Below, piece by piece: positions 1-12,700 of a stretch of 64,000 nt of DNA. The notes under the pieces were generated by a model, which did not search any database, had not been told where the DNA came from, and worked only from the letters and a program-made list of their open reading frames with translations. This DNA is from Entonaema liquescens (taxonomy: Eukaryota; Ascomycota; Sordariomycetes; Xylariales; Xylariaceae), in contig CADCSX010000003.1 of the NCBI GenBank assembly GCA_902805475.1, positions 1,736,001 to 1,800,000 on the forward strand, given 5' to 3'. The position numbers were made by a program, and so were the translations under genes. Position 1 is the first letter of the stretch; the number at the start of each line of letters is the position of its first letter.

Positions 1-299
1 TTTCGTCGAGTACGCAAAAGAAGCACAAGTGCAAAGTTTGCGACAAGCGATTCACCCGACCGAGCTCACTCCAAACACATATGTACAGCCATACAGGCGA
101 AAAGCGTGAGTATTTTATCTTTGAACATGCCAAGTAGAACCAAAGGCTGATATGAAATATAGCATTCTGCTGCGAAGTCGAAGGGTGTGGGAGACATTTC
201 TCCGTCGTATCAAATCTGCGTCGACATCGGAAAGTACATAAAAACGATGCCAAGTCCGACGCTGGATCTGAAGATCATCACGACGATCACTCCGACTAA
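1..299 (+). CDS. C2H2 zinc-finger protein, 3' end only (partial)
   Basis: This is the C-terminal end of a predicted DNA-binding transcription factor; the 5' part lies outside the window. Coding exons are 1-105 (reading frame from base 3) and 163-299, with the stop TAA at 297-299. The intron 106-162 has a GTGAGT donor and TAG acceptor. Two complete C2H2 fingers are visible. The first is C-x2-C-x12-H-x3-H (CKVCDKRF start). It is joined by the classical TGEKP linker, which the intron interrupts, to a second finger C-x4-C-x12-H-x3-H (CEVEGCGRHF start). A short Asp/His-rich tail (EDHHDDHSD) ends the protein. RPSSL and SNLRRH helices are common in fungal C2H2 regulators, but the family member and its targets cannot be named from this fragment. 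The next gene (SF3B1) is 9.4 kb away and convergent. Confidence 0.9.
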
Positions 300-3200
300 A
301 AAAAAAGAAGTAAATGCTTCATGACAAAAATTTATTCAATTGTGCGCAAGGTTACGATTTAGAGTTGTTTACGATTATCCTTGTTATGCGGATACCTCAT
401 GTTGAATCACGTTCGGTTCGGTCTCAAATGGTTTTAGAGGAGACTAATCACCAGCATCTTTTTTTTTCACCCGATGCTACCAAAAATGGGTTGCAAATTT
501 ATGTCTCTTGTACGAAGGCACCATCATCATCATATCATCATCGAGATTCGTTTGCGCTGCTGGTTGGAGTGATATCCAGGAGAGTTTGAAGCGCTGGGTG
601 CATGGATGAGCTTATAGATTTGGGTGGGCTCATTTTATGGCATTGTTTATTGTCTTTTCTTCGCGTCTGTCCCTTGTGGCTTCCAATTGGGTTGGGTCAG
701 GCCACATACATCACATCTGGGGGGTATTTGGGATTGTTTCGTTATTTTTATTTCCCACTCGAGGAGATACCCTCACAGACGGCGTTCGGGATATAGGGGG
801 TCATGGGATGGGCGAAGATCGTATGCATTCGTTTACATCGAGAAGCAGCAGCAGCAGGCTCAGGCGTTTGAAACCATTCCCGTGGCGGCAGCTTCTTGGG
901 AGCGAGAAAAGAGAAAAGACCAAAAGTGACACGGATGCGCGAGAGCGAAGAAGGGATAATCTGTATTATTAGTTACCGCTTCGCATATACCCCTGGAAGG
1001 CAGAGCATTTATCCCCAAGTATGGGGAGCCTCCTTTATGGTGTCTCCTCTCGAGGAAAACTCACATTCGCTACTGCCTTTGTAATCTAATTGTTGATATA
1101 TACACGGCGTTGATACAATCAAATGGTTGCGATATACTTGGTGGTACGGCTTGAAGTGTTCACGTGGTATATGGGACATGTTCTTACAAAATAGCATTTC
1201 CTTGTGACATTGTACTACGACCTTTTCCCCTTTACACACTGTCTAATACCGTGTGATATTGAATAGAGAATCCCCTAAAAAAAATAAAAATAAAATAAAA
1301 GCTGGCATATCGAAAGCGGAGCCGGCTTCCAACCGAATCTTCGTCAGATCCGGAGGCGCTAGTATACTCCCTTACAGTAGCGCAAGTAGATTATTTTATT
1401 TTTTTTTAGCTTATGTAGTAGCATATGTATAGATAGTACGATATCTGGTTAACTAAGCTGGGCAAGCTGGGGAAACCCTGGCTTCCTCTATACTAAATCT
1501 TATTAACGCATGTAAGTAAGTCGCATACTCCGGTGAATTTTCGAAATAACTACCCGAATATAAGCCCCTTCAAACGTTATGATATAGTTTAAACATATAT
1601 ACGCAGCTTAATAACCCAATTGTAGCACATATTTCAGGTATATAAAGATAAACGGAAATAAGAATAAATGAAAAAAGGCGGACTTTTCTCTCCCGTCCCG
1701 CTACGGAGCTTGACTAGCATCGGGATTGGCACGAAGCACGTATTAGCGGTTCCTTTCCCACTTTATTATCCATCCCATCGGTTACCACCCACATATACAG
1801 ATACACAGATACGCAGATACGCAGATACATAATCAACCATACGTACATATGGATATACATACATGCATATGGCTATTCCTTGACGTCTTAGTTCTTTCTT
1901 ATCGACCTCTTCTTTTTATGGTGGCCCAATTTGCTCTATTCATTCTGCCAACTATCAAATAACGGAAGGCAGAAAGAAGAGATCCATCCCATTTCGTGCG
2001 TTGTACACTCCCACACGCACACACGTATGTATTGACGCATGCAACCCACATCGTTCCCCCCGTCGGTGAACAGTTTGGATTCGCCCATTCGCGCAAGAAG
2101 GACACATCAATTTCACGAGAAAGCGAGAAAACCGGGATCAAAGTGGCCGTTGAAGTTGAGTACCTACCTAATACCTACCTAACATAATGTACATCCCCCA
2201 TCCATCGCCCTAACCTATCTAACCTATCTAACCTATCCCTAAAAACCTCCTTACATCCGCATAAGCAATAACCGCCTCAGACAGTGTTACTGTTGTTGAC
2301 TTTCGTCGCCTTCTGTTCTGGGATCTAGCATCCAGCAATCAGCCCTGCTTTTTCTTTTTATCTGTCCTGCGAGATGTATACATACGATTTATATACTGTA
2401 CCTAGATAGGTCTATGTATTATCGTAATTCGGGTTCGTTTATTCCGTACATGGGTTTTTACCTATCAAGTATGTACCCGATATCGAACCAGGATTACATC
2501 CCAAATTTCGTCAAGCTTCCCCTAAGATGCTTCCTATTTAGGCTTCCTGAGATCGTCATGAACTAGCATCTTAGCTTTTAGCACCGCCGCCTGTCCACAT
2601 GCACATAAAACGTACAGCTACAGCCAAAGCTAACATCCACAATTATAGAGTCGTAGTTGCAGTTGCAGTTGCAAGTCTACACACTACTACTACTACTAAG
2701 TACTACGACTACATACAGTTACAACCGAAGACCACAAATTACGGGCGACGGCGGCTCTTACCCACCATCCAGCAAGGCCCCCCTCCCCTTCGAAACTTGA
2801 AACACGCTTAATGCTGCAACACTACTCTAGTGCACTTGCGCTACTGTAGATTGTGTGGGTTTCTCTCAATGTGCTTTCCCGTTTCTAGAACTACATGGGT
2901 ACAATGCTTACAATACTATACTCAGGTAGTAGTAGCCGTAGTAGTAAAAGATGATAACGTGCGCAAGTATGTAATACCCTAATCCTCTTTTCCCCCCCTA
3001 CTACACATACCACACATACTATACATTACTCTACATACTCTACCATACATTACTCCAAGGCTGATATTAGAGAAAAACCGGAATCAGCCATCGATAGGAC
3101 TGCCAAACTGGGCAACTCGTGATCTCATTCGCCTGCTGCCTATCTGCTAGCGTCCCGGACCATGTGAGGCTATTCATTAAAAATCGTATCATTATGACTA

Positions 3201-3549
3201 CGTCTTCTCCAAGTTCGTTGGGTCATTAGATATTTTCCCCGCGCCCGCCTCTCAACTTGCAGCCGCGGGTATCTCGACTACCCCATCAATAAGCTTGTTT
3301 AGCTGCTAGTTTTCTAGTCCTACGCTTCCTCTGCTACCTACTCCCGGTGCCTCTGCGTATCGCGGTTGTTGCCTGAGAGCAAGTTAGGGGACAGGAGAAG
3401 CCCCGATCCCTTCCTAGATCGGCTCGGCGATTCTAACTGGCTCCGTACAAGGAATCCGGAGACGATAACCTGCCTACCTATTACGGACAGCGCGGCTGAC
3501 CCGGGCAACGAACGACGTCAGCGGTGCCTTCGCCGCTGCCATGTGCTAC

Positions 3550-3604
3550 TATATTTTAGGGATATTATTCGGCGGGCCGTTTTAGATCTATCCCTAAAAT
3601 AATA
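3550..3604. repeat. Imperfect palindrome (hairpin-forming)
   Basis: The left arm, starting ATATTTTAGGGATA at 3550, is mirrored by TATCCCTAAAATA at about 3588-3604, with a GC-rich centre (GGCGGGCC). It is a perfect inverted match of about 13 bases around a 24-base loop. It could be the centre of a small transposon relic or simply a stem-loop. No flanking target duplication was recognised. Confidence 0.6.
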
Positions 3605-6479
3605 TGTGGGTAAATGACAAACAAAGAAGGTTGCTGATGTGGCCTCTTCTTTGCCGCTGTAGGCAATAGAACAATACGATAGAGTATGTTGGCTGTGTAG
3701 CCCATCAACAAGCGCATGAAGATCTTTACCAACTGCTACGTGGGTGCCGGAGAGACCCTGATGGCACCTTTCCACGTGAGATGGTGCCTAGATGCCTCCA
3801 TGGTCGCTCCGGCGCGATGTTTGATGTGTGCTGGGTTTCTACGCTAACGAGACCGCCTTGGAAGGTCATTCTAGCCCAGATATATCACTTACACGCTTGA
3901 TAGTCAACCAGGACCATGGTTCTACACTGTAACTCTTCATTCACGAATAAGGCCAGCTAAAGGCCCGATTCTGACCACTGGGCGGACTTCTGCTGGAAGA
4001 CGAGGAGCGGACCATGGTAGAATGGATCTCATCGACGGAATACCACTAGATGGGCAATAGATATGTCCCCCTCATAGGAGATGTGAGAAGTACGTAACGT
4101 GTCACTGACGACAGTTGAGACACCCCATCCGCACACCATCGAAGCGGGTTTGCTTTTGCTGCCCCGTTCTTCCTGTCGGGTGCCACTCTAGCGCAGACTA
4201 TTGCGTATGAAGGGATAGGCCAGAGCGGAGAGAAGAGCAGAGGGAGCGACAAGCGAGGAGAGGGGTAGAACAAGAAGCCAGTCTATACGGCACTTGAGAA
4301 TTGGCATCACGGATGGTCGTGTGCTAGCAAGAAGGCTGGTCTCGACATCTAGAAGCCGGCCCAATGGGGCCAGCCTATCCTTAGACGAAACGTCCCGCCC
4401 AATGACGACACAGCTGCTGGTTGGGTGCCTTATGACGTCGATTTAGTACATGGGTCGGGCTACGGCCGACGAATTCAAATTCGGTGGATTCGGCCAATGG
4501 AGACAACACTAGAGGGTCAAACAGCTAGCTACGCAGCTACGGCAAAAGGAAAATAGCATTGGCCAGGTTGGTTGTCAAGTCTAAAGGCCAAGACTTCGCA
4601 TCGTACAGCCACATGTTTAGGATGTTGTGATCTTCAGGGTCTTCCTTGTGCAACGAAGTCTGCGGGGAGACGGGCGCTCGCTGGTGGAAGGGCACACGGT
4701 TCTTTCGCGTGATTGGAAAGTGTAACTTGGACTCGAAATATCTTCTGGTTTGGTTCTCGTTTCTCCAGATTATCCCAGACCACTCTTGCGAAAGCTGTAG
4801 TAGCACCCCAAAAATTGTCGAAAAGTGATGCAATATGGGATTCATGGGATCCCCTTTTGCCACTTGGGATCAAAGGGGGGTGTTGTGCGCACGTTGCTGT
4901 TTATATAAACAACTATGCGACAAGAGATTGAGGCTTAGACGAATCCGCGTCATGCCCGTTGGAACGGGGGCAGACGGGGGTATTCAATCTCACAGGATGC
5001 ATAACTAGGTCTTGGAACAGCGGAGCGGGATAGGATGAGATGAGATTCCTTGAAACGAAACCATGAATGATCCATCACCCGCGCCCATTTTTTTTTTATT
5101 AACGAATCTCTTGTCTTAACTGCTTACATACCTAACTACGGTAGTAAGTCTCTTCTGAGAGGACCCTGCACTGACAGGACATGCCGTAATAGGGCATTAC
5201 CAAAGGAAATCGCCAAGCCATAGCCAAGCTTTTCTGCCTCGAGTTCGTTGACGCGTTTCCGCAGGAGGGACGGAGCAATTGGTTTATATGGCGCTGCGGT
5301 GGGAAATGGCAAGGAAAGGATAATTTACCTTACTGTGGTGCACGTATCTTGCATGACGACCTCCACAGTCAGATAGCTTCTTTTTTTTTCCGCCGTGCCG
5401 CTCTCCTTCCCCATGGAGTATCGCGTTTCACATCCTCCCACTGCCGGGCTCGATAGATTGGATTGGGCCGGTTCCATGTTGATGGCCGTGGGTCTTTCTT
5501 TGGAAAGCCCTCTTTATTTTTTTTTCATGGATCTGGAGTGTTGCACCTAGGGCCAACAGCCAACAGTTTTGTCCAAGTGTAAATGGTTCGCGTGTCCTAT
5601 CCGCTGTCGAGTCCACAACGGTCAGCCGGGAGAAGTGGTAACGGCAATAATACATAGCAATAACGATAGATAATTGGAGAAGTTAGCCACGTTCGGACCC
5701 TCATTCGACGGTGCCGGATCTACTTAGATACAAGAAGGGTAGTGAAGGATGTAGAGGGGGGCCGGGGGAGAGAAGAAGGCATTGCGAATATTGGCGCAAT
5801 TTTGAGGGTGGTCGTTGGGAATTGCCTTTGGGGGCGGTCAAGCGAGGTTAAAAGTGACATCATCTCGCATGGTGGTTTTCTTGCTAAGGTTCGGCGCGGA
5901 ATCATGATTGGTTATTGGCCCCGGTAGTGGCCCACACAGACATGTGCAGGGGAATTGATAGCCTGCCTCAATATTGGCAGGGATAGTACAGCTAAGCCGT
6001 TGGATGCACGCCCCTCCTCGTCTTTATCAATCGCGGCACTACACGTACTATACACGTACCTAAACCATGCTGAGAAGTACTGGTGTATATTCCCACTTAG
6101 GGCCTGGTACTTGATTTCTCCACAGCGGAATACGCATGGAGGGTACAGATGCGGCAGAATTCGGACACTCAGAAGTTAAGTTAACGAACTACTACTTTGC
6201 CATTCTGCCACTCTGCCACATCCGTACGCCGGTCTATGCTATCAATAACACTATCAATGTAGGTACAGCGAGGCTTTACATATATGAAGGTAGTATTAGT
6301 AACATATATATGTAAAGTGGTGTGAGTTGTATGTAGTATATTCATTTATTAAAGGGGTTTAAAAAGGGTTGTACCCCGTCTTCAAGATGGGCATTGGTCA
6401 AATACCATTTTTGAAGTTATGGGAATGCGTTTGTTGCGCATAGGGGAAACCCTTTCTCCTTATTATACCATAGTAATGT

Positions 6480-7005
6480 ACCTATGTTTTCGCCGTCGTT
6501 TCTTTTATATTGTTTAAGTAAGTATAACTACGTTTTTATACATTTATATGTAAATATATATATTTTCGCAATTTTCCGAATAAGTATTTTTATAAAAACG
6601 CGATATTATAATTATTTTTTATATATATAAATTATAATAATAATTAATATTATTTTAATATAATATATATATTATTATATAAAAATATATTTATTTATCG
6701 CGTAAATAATATTTCGGAAAATTTTTATATTAATATTTTTATTATAAAACATTATAATTATTTATGTATATATTATATATATTATATATTATATAATAAT
6801 ATAATAATAAAATATTAAATAATAATAATATAATTATTATAATTAATTATTTCGTTAATTATATTTTATTTTATTTATTTAATTAATTAAATTTTTTATA
6901 TATTTATCGTTATAATTTTTTTTATAAAAAATTATATTATAAATTTTTATTATTTTTTTTTATTTTTTTTACAAAATTATCTTATTATATAATAATACAT
7001 CATCA
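6480..7005. repeat. Extreme AT-rich block
   Basis: About 525 bp made almost only of A and T, with just a few CG, GG or CC dinucleotides (around 6567, 6577, 6600, 6700, 6715 and 6854). The composition differs sharply from the surrounding roughly 45% G+C spacer. Repeat-induced point mutation in ascomycetes drives duplicated DNA towards A/T, so a heavily mutated repeat is one explanation. A simple-sequence expansion is another. No coding frame survives. Confidence 0.8.
6570..6724. repeat. Inverted repeat inside the AT block
   Basis: Left arm 6570-6605 (AATTTTCCGAATAAG... ending CGCGATA) and right arm 6696-6724 (TATCGCGTAAATAAT... ending GGAAAATTT) are imperfect inverted copies. They share the rare G/C-containing words TTTTCCGAA/TTTCGGAAA and CGCGATA/TATCGCG, and are separated by about 90 bp of A/T. 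The matching G/C islands make chance pairing unlikely. This may be a miniature element or a cruciform-forming site. Confidence 0.6.
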
Positions 7006-7962
7006 AATGCACACTCAAAAAGGGGTGGGCGAACATGATATGTTATATCATGGTTTTTTTTTTTTTCGCCTCTTATTTTATTCTAGCAGTTCTATTTTAT
7101 CTTATGTTCTTACGTATATATTTTTAAGTCGACTCTTTACCTCACCGCCTCTTGTTCAACATCAACAACAGGTGGACGTATGTAATGCACGCACGCACGA
7201 GCAGGCACGGAGAGGAAGCGCCAGCGTCTAAACTCACATGTCCGCTCTGAGTGGACGGCATGCGGCTTGCCCGTCCCCTAGAGCAAGAGAAAACCCGGGG
7301 TTCCCTTGCCCTCCTACCCCCCCATCCCCTCCCCTTCCCTCTGTATGTGCTGACCTGCTCATGCACGACTGCCGATCCCTGCCGAACTGTGTGCGTGGTC
7401 AGAGTCGCATACCTGCCGACTAAGATCAGTACGGGACGGCACTGGGATTAGTGAGATATGTAACTGATGTAACTTACGCGCACTCGCATACAGACAAGCA
7501 TAACAGTATCCAGCAGAGCCGTGTAGTTGTACAATACATCACCGCTGTCCTCCCGCGCCGGAATGTAGCGTATCCTAGGTATATGTATCGTATATATATA
7601 TATATATACGCATAGTTATATGTATGTACACTACATACCCTACTTACATATTACAGTAGATGGATAGAGATTAGTCCCAACGCACGTGAAGGAGGATCCC
7701 GTCTCCAACCCAACACGCAGCAGATCCGGTACAGAGACACATGTATGATACGTCCCTTGCCCTCTTACTGCCGGCTGCAGACCGCCTTGCCTACCTAGAC
7801 CCAGTGGGTAGCAAGCAACCGCGAAGCTATCGTATGTCTAGACATGTATCGACGGGCCTAACCTACATACATGTACGTGTATAGGTACGTGCGGTAGTTA
7901 GGGGGCGACTTGGACGGTTTGCCCTCTTCGGACTTCGAAGCAAGACACTGACTTACATAGCT

Positions 7963-8122
7963 AAAACCAAACCAAACCAAACCAAACCAAACCAAACTTA
8001 CACACACGTTGTAGCCGTCACTCTTCGCTCACGTACGTCCGGCTTACCTCGATAGGGAAAAGGAGGTGATGGGTGAATTGGAAGAAGTGAACGAACGCTT
8101 TGGTTTGGTTTGGTTTGGTTTA
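7963..8122. repeat. Inverted pair of AACCA / TGGTT pentamer tracts
   Basis: A tract of seven tandem AACCA-type pentamers (about 7963-7997) is followed about 100 bp later by the complementary tract of TTTGG pentamers (about 8098-8122). Transcribed or single-stranded DNA here could fold into a stem of about 25 bp. The spacer (7998-8097) shows no gene. Confidence 0.75.
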
Positions 8123-9736
8123 GCCAGAGAGAAGAGGAAGAAGGGCAGCCCGGGCTTGGCGCTTACTGGCCTTGTCTAAGCCTCAGGAGGATAATAAAAA
8201 AAGGGGGTGAGGAGATAGGGTGGTGGAAAGACAATTACGCAATCTGTCTACTACTGTACATACTAATTACATACTAATTATGTCTGATGTGAAAAGGGGG
8301 TTTATGGAGATTACATAGGATAGAGATAGATAGATGCCTACCTAGGGATAGAAACTAACTAACTACCTAATCAACTAACTACATACCATTCACGATGGCG
8401 CAGCCAGCGCCCGTAAACTGCTTATGTCCTCGTTCCTGGACCTTGAAACCACCAGCACGAGGGAACGAAACCGCGGCGTTGCCGATCTATCTAGATAGAC
8501 TAGAATGACATATGCATCCATCCCATCCCATCCTTCCGTCCATCCTTTAGACGGTATGTACCTGACATACTGTACATAGCAGGAAATGAGAAAAAAACGC
8601 CGTTCCAGAACACTGGATCCGGCACTCGGGAAGGGAGGCGCTGAAGAAAAATAGAAACAGAAAGTGAAAAAAAAACCCCGTTTCCCTTTGAAGTAGATGA
8701 TAAGCAGTAAGTACTCTGCGCTACCGTTGATCGACAGGGCCGCATCGCGTGGGTTCTTTTTTTTTTCTTCCCTTCCCTTCCCTTCTTCCTTCCTGTGAAC
8801 CGTGAGCGTTTCCGGTGCGAACAAGGGAAGATCTTAACTTTTCAGGACGGAAAAGGGACGTAGGATCAACAGCTACGAAGCCACGGCGTAGATGGAGATG
8901 GAGGATGGATCGGCGGAGAAGAGTTCTAGAAATTCTAGCTCGTCTTCGAAGTGTTCCTACGAAAAATCTATCATACGACTAACTGACTGTTTGTTACTAG
9001 ATACATCCTAGAATAGCCTGAGGCATCCGTCAACTTGTACCTTGGATTTTACGAGCTACGAAGAGCCCCGGAAACACATTTAGTTAGAGAGCCTCTAAGG
9101 ATGCACTATTTTGAATGTATTAATTAAAGTGCATAGTAATTACAAAGAGAGGTTGGTAACACTGTCAAGTTGGTGTAACGATCGAGAGCTCAATGTATAA
9201 ATGAACATCCCACGATCATGCCACTTGCTCCCTTAAGAGGATAATGAATTTGATTAATATGTATTGCGTATATTTGTACTAAACTAGCTCGCATCTTCTA
9301 CATTCTCGCTCTTATTGGGCAGCTGTTATGCGTATGTACCCGCTGCTTATGCTCGGCTTAAGTTGACGATAGCCTCAACACCCCCTTTCGAGACTTCTAG
9401 CGCTTTAAACCAACAGAGAATACCTATTCAAGAATGGGGGGTTGGTAAACACAGATTGTTCTTATTCATAAACCATAGGCTCTTATAATAGATAACTTTA
9501 TTCACCAAAGCAAAGCGCCTAACGCACTGTATCCTCCTAATAATACCACCCAGGATCGCCACCATCGATTGACTACTGCTACGGAACGGCCCAACTATTT
9601 TAACTCGGCCCTCATCACACTCCTCATTATTTTGATTGGGTTGAATCTACTGTACACCGCCAGCCAGAGGTCCTGAACTCACGTAGCTGAATAATACTAG
9701 CCGTTTTTTAAATATAAGAAAAAAGGGGAAATACTT

Positions 9737-12700
9737 CTATAGCACAATAGCCAACTCTGGTCTATCGATACCTTCTTCGTTCAGGTTTGGATAGTAAGGC
9801 ACCATAGCATCGGCAGCTTGTACGTAAGCATCGTTGTAAAGCCGCCAGTAAGGCTGTCGTACCTTGCGGGCGGGATGGAATAGACCTGCCCACACGTAAT
9901 TCAGCACAAGACCGGGTCCGACGGCCATCCGGATTGCTTCGATGGCCTCGACAATGCGGTCGATAACGTGGGGACTGGTTTCAAAGAGGTTAGGCCAGAG
10001 GAGGTTGAGAAGATGCACCATGGCATCTTCGCAACCCAGACCAACTACACCGAGTGCGATGTGTTTGACTACGGATGCGGCCGTTTGACGATGCACTTGA
10101 TCGCGGTCAATCAAGGCATCTTCCAGCAGCGGCGTGACAGCATAGACGTAATCCTTGGCCATTTCTCCGATGTACTCGAAGAGGAATGATAAAGACTTAA
10201 GTACACCATTCTGTACGTTAAGTTCAGGCACCCTGTACTCGTTCATCAGGGCTGGTAGCACTGTGAAAGGAGCACAAGTCTCAGCAACAATGCCAATAGC
10301 AACTGCAGTGCAGACTCGGGATTGACGCTCTTGAACGCGTAAGTTGTTTAGTAAAGTGGCTAACACATCTTGCGGTCCGATAGCTTTCGCAATGAAACCG
10401 AATGTGTTGTTTGCTGCTCTTCGGATACCCTTCTTATGTGCCTTCAACATATCGAGCAGTTCGAAGCAGATTCTCATCCATTCTCGCGCATTTACACTTT
10501 CAGGTCCCCGATCAGCAATACGACCGACAAGATCAATTGTATTCTCCTGCACCTTTTCGTGTCGATTTCGTAGGATAGGAGTGAGACGTGGCAGTAAGTC
10601 CTTGATTGGCGGTTGCATTTGGCTGATACCGACAACAGTAACAATGCTTCGTAGTGCAGAGAGAATCGAGCCAAGAACTTCAGGGTATTCTTCTCCGAGG
10701 TATTCGTATAAGACAACACCTAGTTTGCCCATAAGAGCATCCTCGCCACACTGCTTCATGACTATTGCAATCCTACTAATAAGATCCGCAGCTTGCTGAC
10801 GAATCGTTGCGGATTTGTTGTTCAGACGCCATAAGATTGTCGACACTATTTGAGGCAGATATGGCTTGCAACGAGTGCCCAGGGCGTTAACAACCGTACC
10901 AAACCCGTTGAGCATAATGATGTCTTCAACGCTTTGCTCCTGAAAGGAATGGAGAATACCGTCAATAAGTCGCTCCTCTAACCTCTCACCAATGTCCGCC
11001 GCGCCTAAGCTGGCAACTACCTTTTCTACAGTCTCGACAGTCATCTTGCGGTAGGCCTCGCTCTCATCTTTGAGGTTGCCGACGATTCGCTCTAGGATCT
11101 CGCTGACACCAACCTTCTGGCCGATATCAACAGTTGTTTCCACCTGTAATTCGAACATTAGCAATAACCCAATATAAATGTGTGTAAGGAGGCGAACGTA
11201 CCACTTGTCGATAGTTTCGTTTATCTAGAGCCATCCGCCTAACCCAAAAACTCTTGAAAAACTCATCTAGGACGTGCTCTTTAAGATACCCGGCTGTCAC
11301 ACCTTCAGTGCCGGCACACTGAGAAACAACCTTCAACACGACCTTCTTCATCTCCTCGTCTGGGGACGAAAATTCTCGGAGAAGGATGTCCATTACTTGT
11401 GAGGTATAATAATTGGCGTATTCTTCATCCATAAGGGGAATTATGTAACCAACAGCTTTGAGGAAGCCAGCGAGACCCTTGCCGCGTTGCTTCCGCGCGC
11501 CTGTCCACAGCGGATTTAGAATATCGTCGAAACTTTCAATACCATAAGGGTTGGAGGCTTCGGCAAGAGCAGCAATGGCCAAACTAGTAACTGTCCGTAC
11601 TTTTGTCTGCTCGTCGTTCAGGTTTGGGCCTATGCAGTCCACAAGACCTTTAAGGTGAGGCAGGACGGCACAACCCATCAGAATAGGAATTTGTTGCACG
11701 ATTTTGACACCAGTGTGCCGAGCTTGCCATGACTTCTTGCTTCGACATACTGCGCGTAAGAACGGTAAAAGAGCAGGAATGCCAAGTGCTGAGGCTACAA
11801 CAGCGAAGGCTCTTGCTGTCGTATTACGTACATACTCATCAACATGGTCGATATCCGGCCTCATTGTGCTGATCATAGTGGCGAGACCTGCGGCCTTACT
11901 GAGATTAGAGATGATCTCTCGACCCTCAACTCTTGCATAGTAATCTTGGTCGATGAGAAGTGGCTCGATGACAACTAGAATCTTGTGTACATAAGGACGG
12001 ACAAGGTCGTCAAGTTTCCATAGGATACGGTCGATTACTTTGACGAGCAAATGGCGTTCTTGATCTTCTAGCGTCTTTTCCATCAGAAGAGGGAGAATCT
12101 GGTTGAACAGAGCTCCAGCACCGAACTGCCTTGCATTATCTGTGAGTTGTCTGAGAGCGGTCTTTCGCATAGGAGGAGTACCATTCTTGATCTTCAGAAG
12201 AAGCCTCATAATCTTTCGCTCCTTCAGCTCTTCAACACTTAGGCTATTTTCATCGGAGCCATCTGCTAGCTTGCCAAAATAGGCCATATCTTCTTGTTTG
12301 AAAAACTGTAGCTCTCCAACACCAGGGATTTCTTTGGGCATCTGGCTTCCTCCTAATCTGGTACTCTCTGGATCCTGCATCATGAAACCACCGTAATTTG
12401 GCGGTAGCGGTGTAGCCGCAACCCTATGGAGAGGGGCATGTCCAGTAGGATATCCTGACGGCGGATCGAGAATTTTGTAACCCTGTTCTTCGCCAGGAAG
12501 AAGCGTGTTTAACTCTTCATCACCAAGAATGCCACCGGGGCCAGATATGTCTGATTTTGCTGCGCCAACTCCAAGTGAGGATGTGTGCATTGGTGTAGCC
12601 AGGCCGCTATTGCCAACAGGAGTCGCGGAGGGCGCTTGATCCCATCTTGATCTCTTTTTAGCACCGTCAGATGCGCCGGGGGTGGGGAGCGATGGTGCTT

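Larger units (their letters stand above)
300..9736. other. Gene-poor 9.4 kb stretch between convergent genes
   Basis: No gene could be supported here. Open frames are short, start mostly in low-complexity sequence and lack recognisable domains. The stretch holds microsatellites (for example CAGATAC-like units near 1798-1830, AACCTATCT units near 2212-2237 and a TA run near 7590-7608), an AT block, and several inverted repeats listed separately. The part from about 3360 to 5930 is richer in G+C than its flanks. It contains frames with protein-like composition on the minus strand (5136-5293 and 5334-5477) that may be decayed exons. The long 3' UTR of the zinc-finger gene may occupy the first several hundred bases. 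Confidence 0.7.

Noticed and set aside
2205..2245. Telomere-like CCCTAACC words
   Set aside because: The repeated unit is AACCTATCT, not a TTAGGG array; treated as a microsatellite.
4537..4873. Overlapping minus-strand frames of 108 and 79 codons in the gene desert
   Set aside because: No recognisable family, both frames equally open, no clear splice or start context; may be part of a decayed element.
8390..8824. Minus-strand 144-codon frame
   Set aside because: Runs through homopolymers and simple repeats (poly-A/T, CCCTT units) without protein character.
10344..10799. Plus-strand 151-codon frame inside SF3B1
   Set aside because: Antisense shadow of a highly conserved exon.
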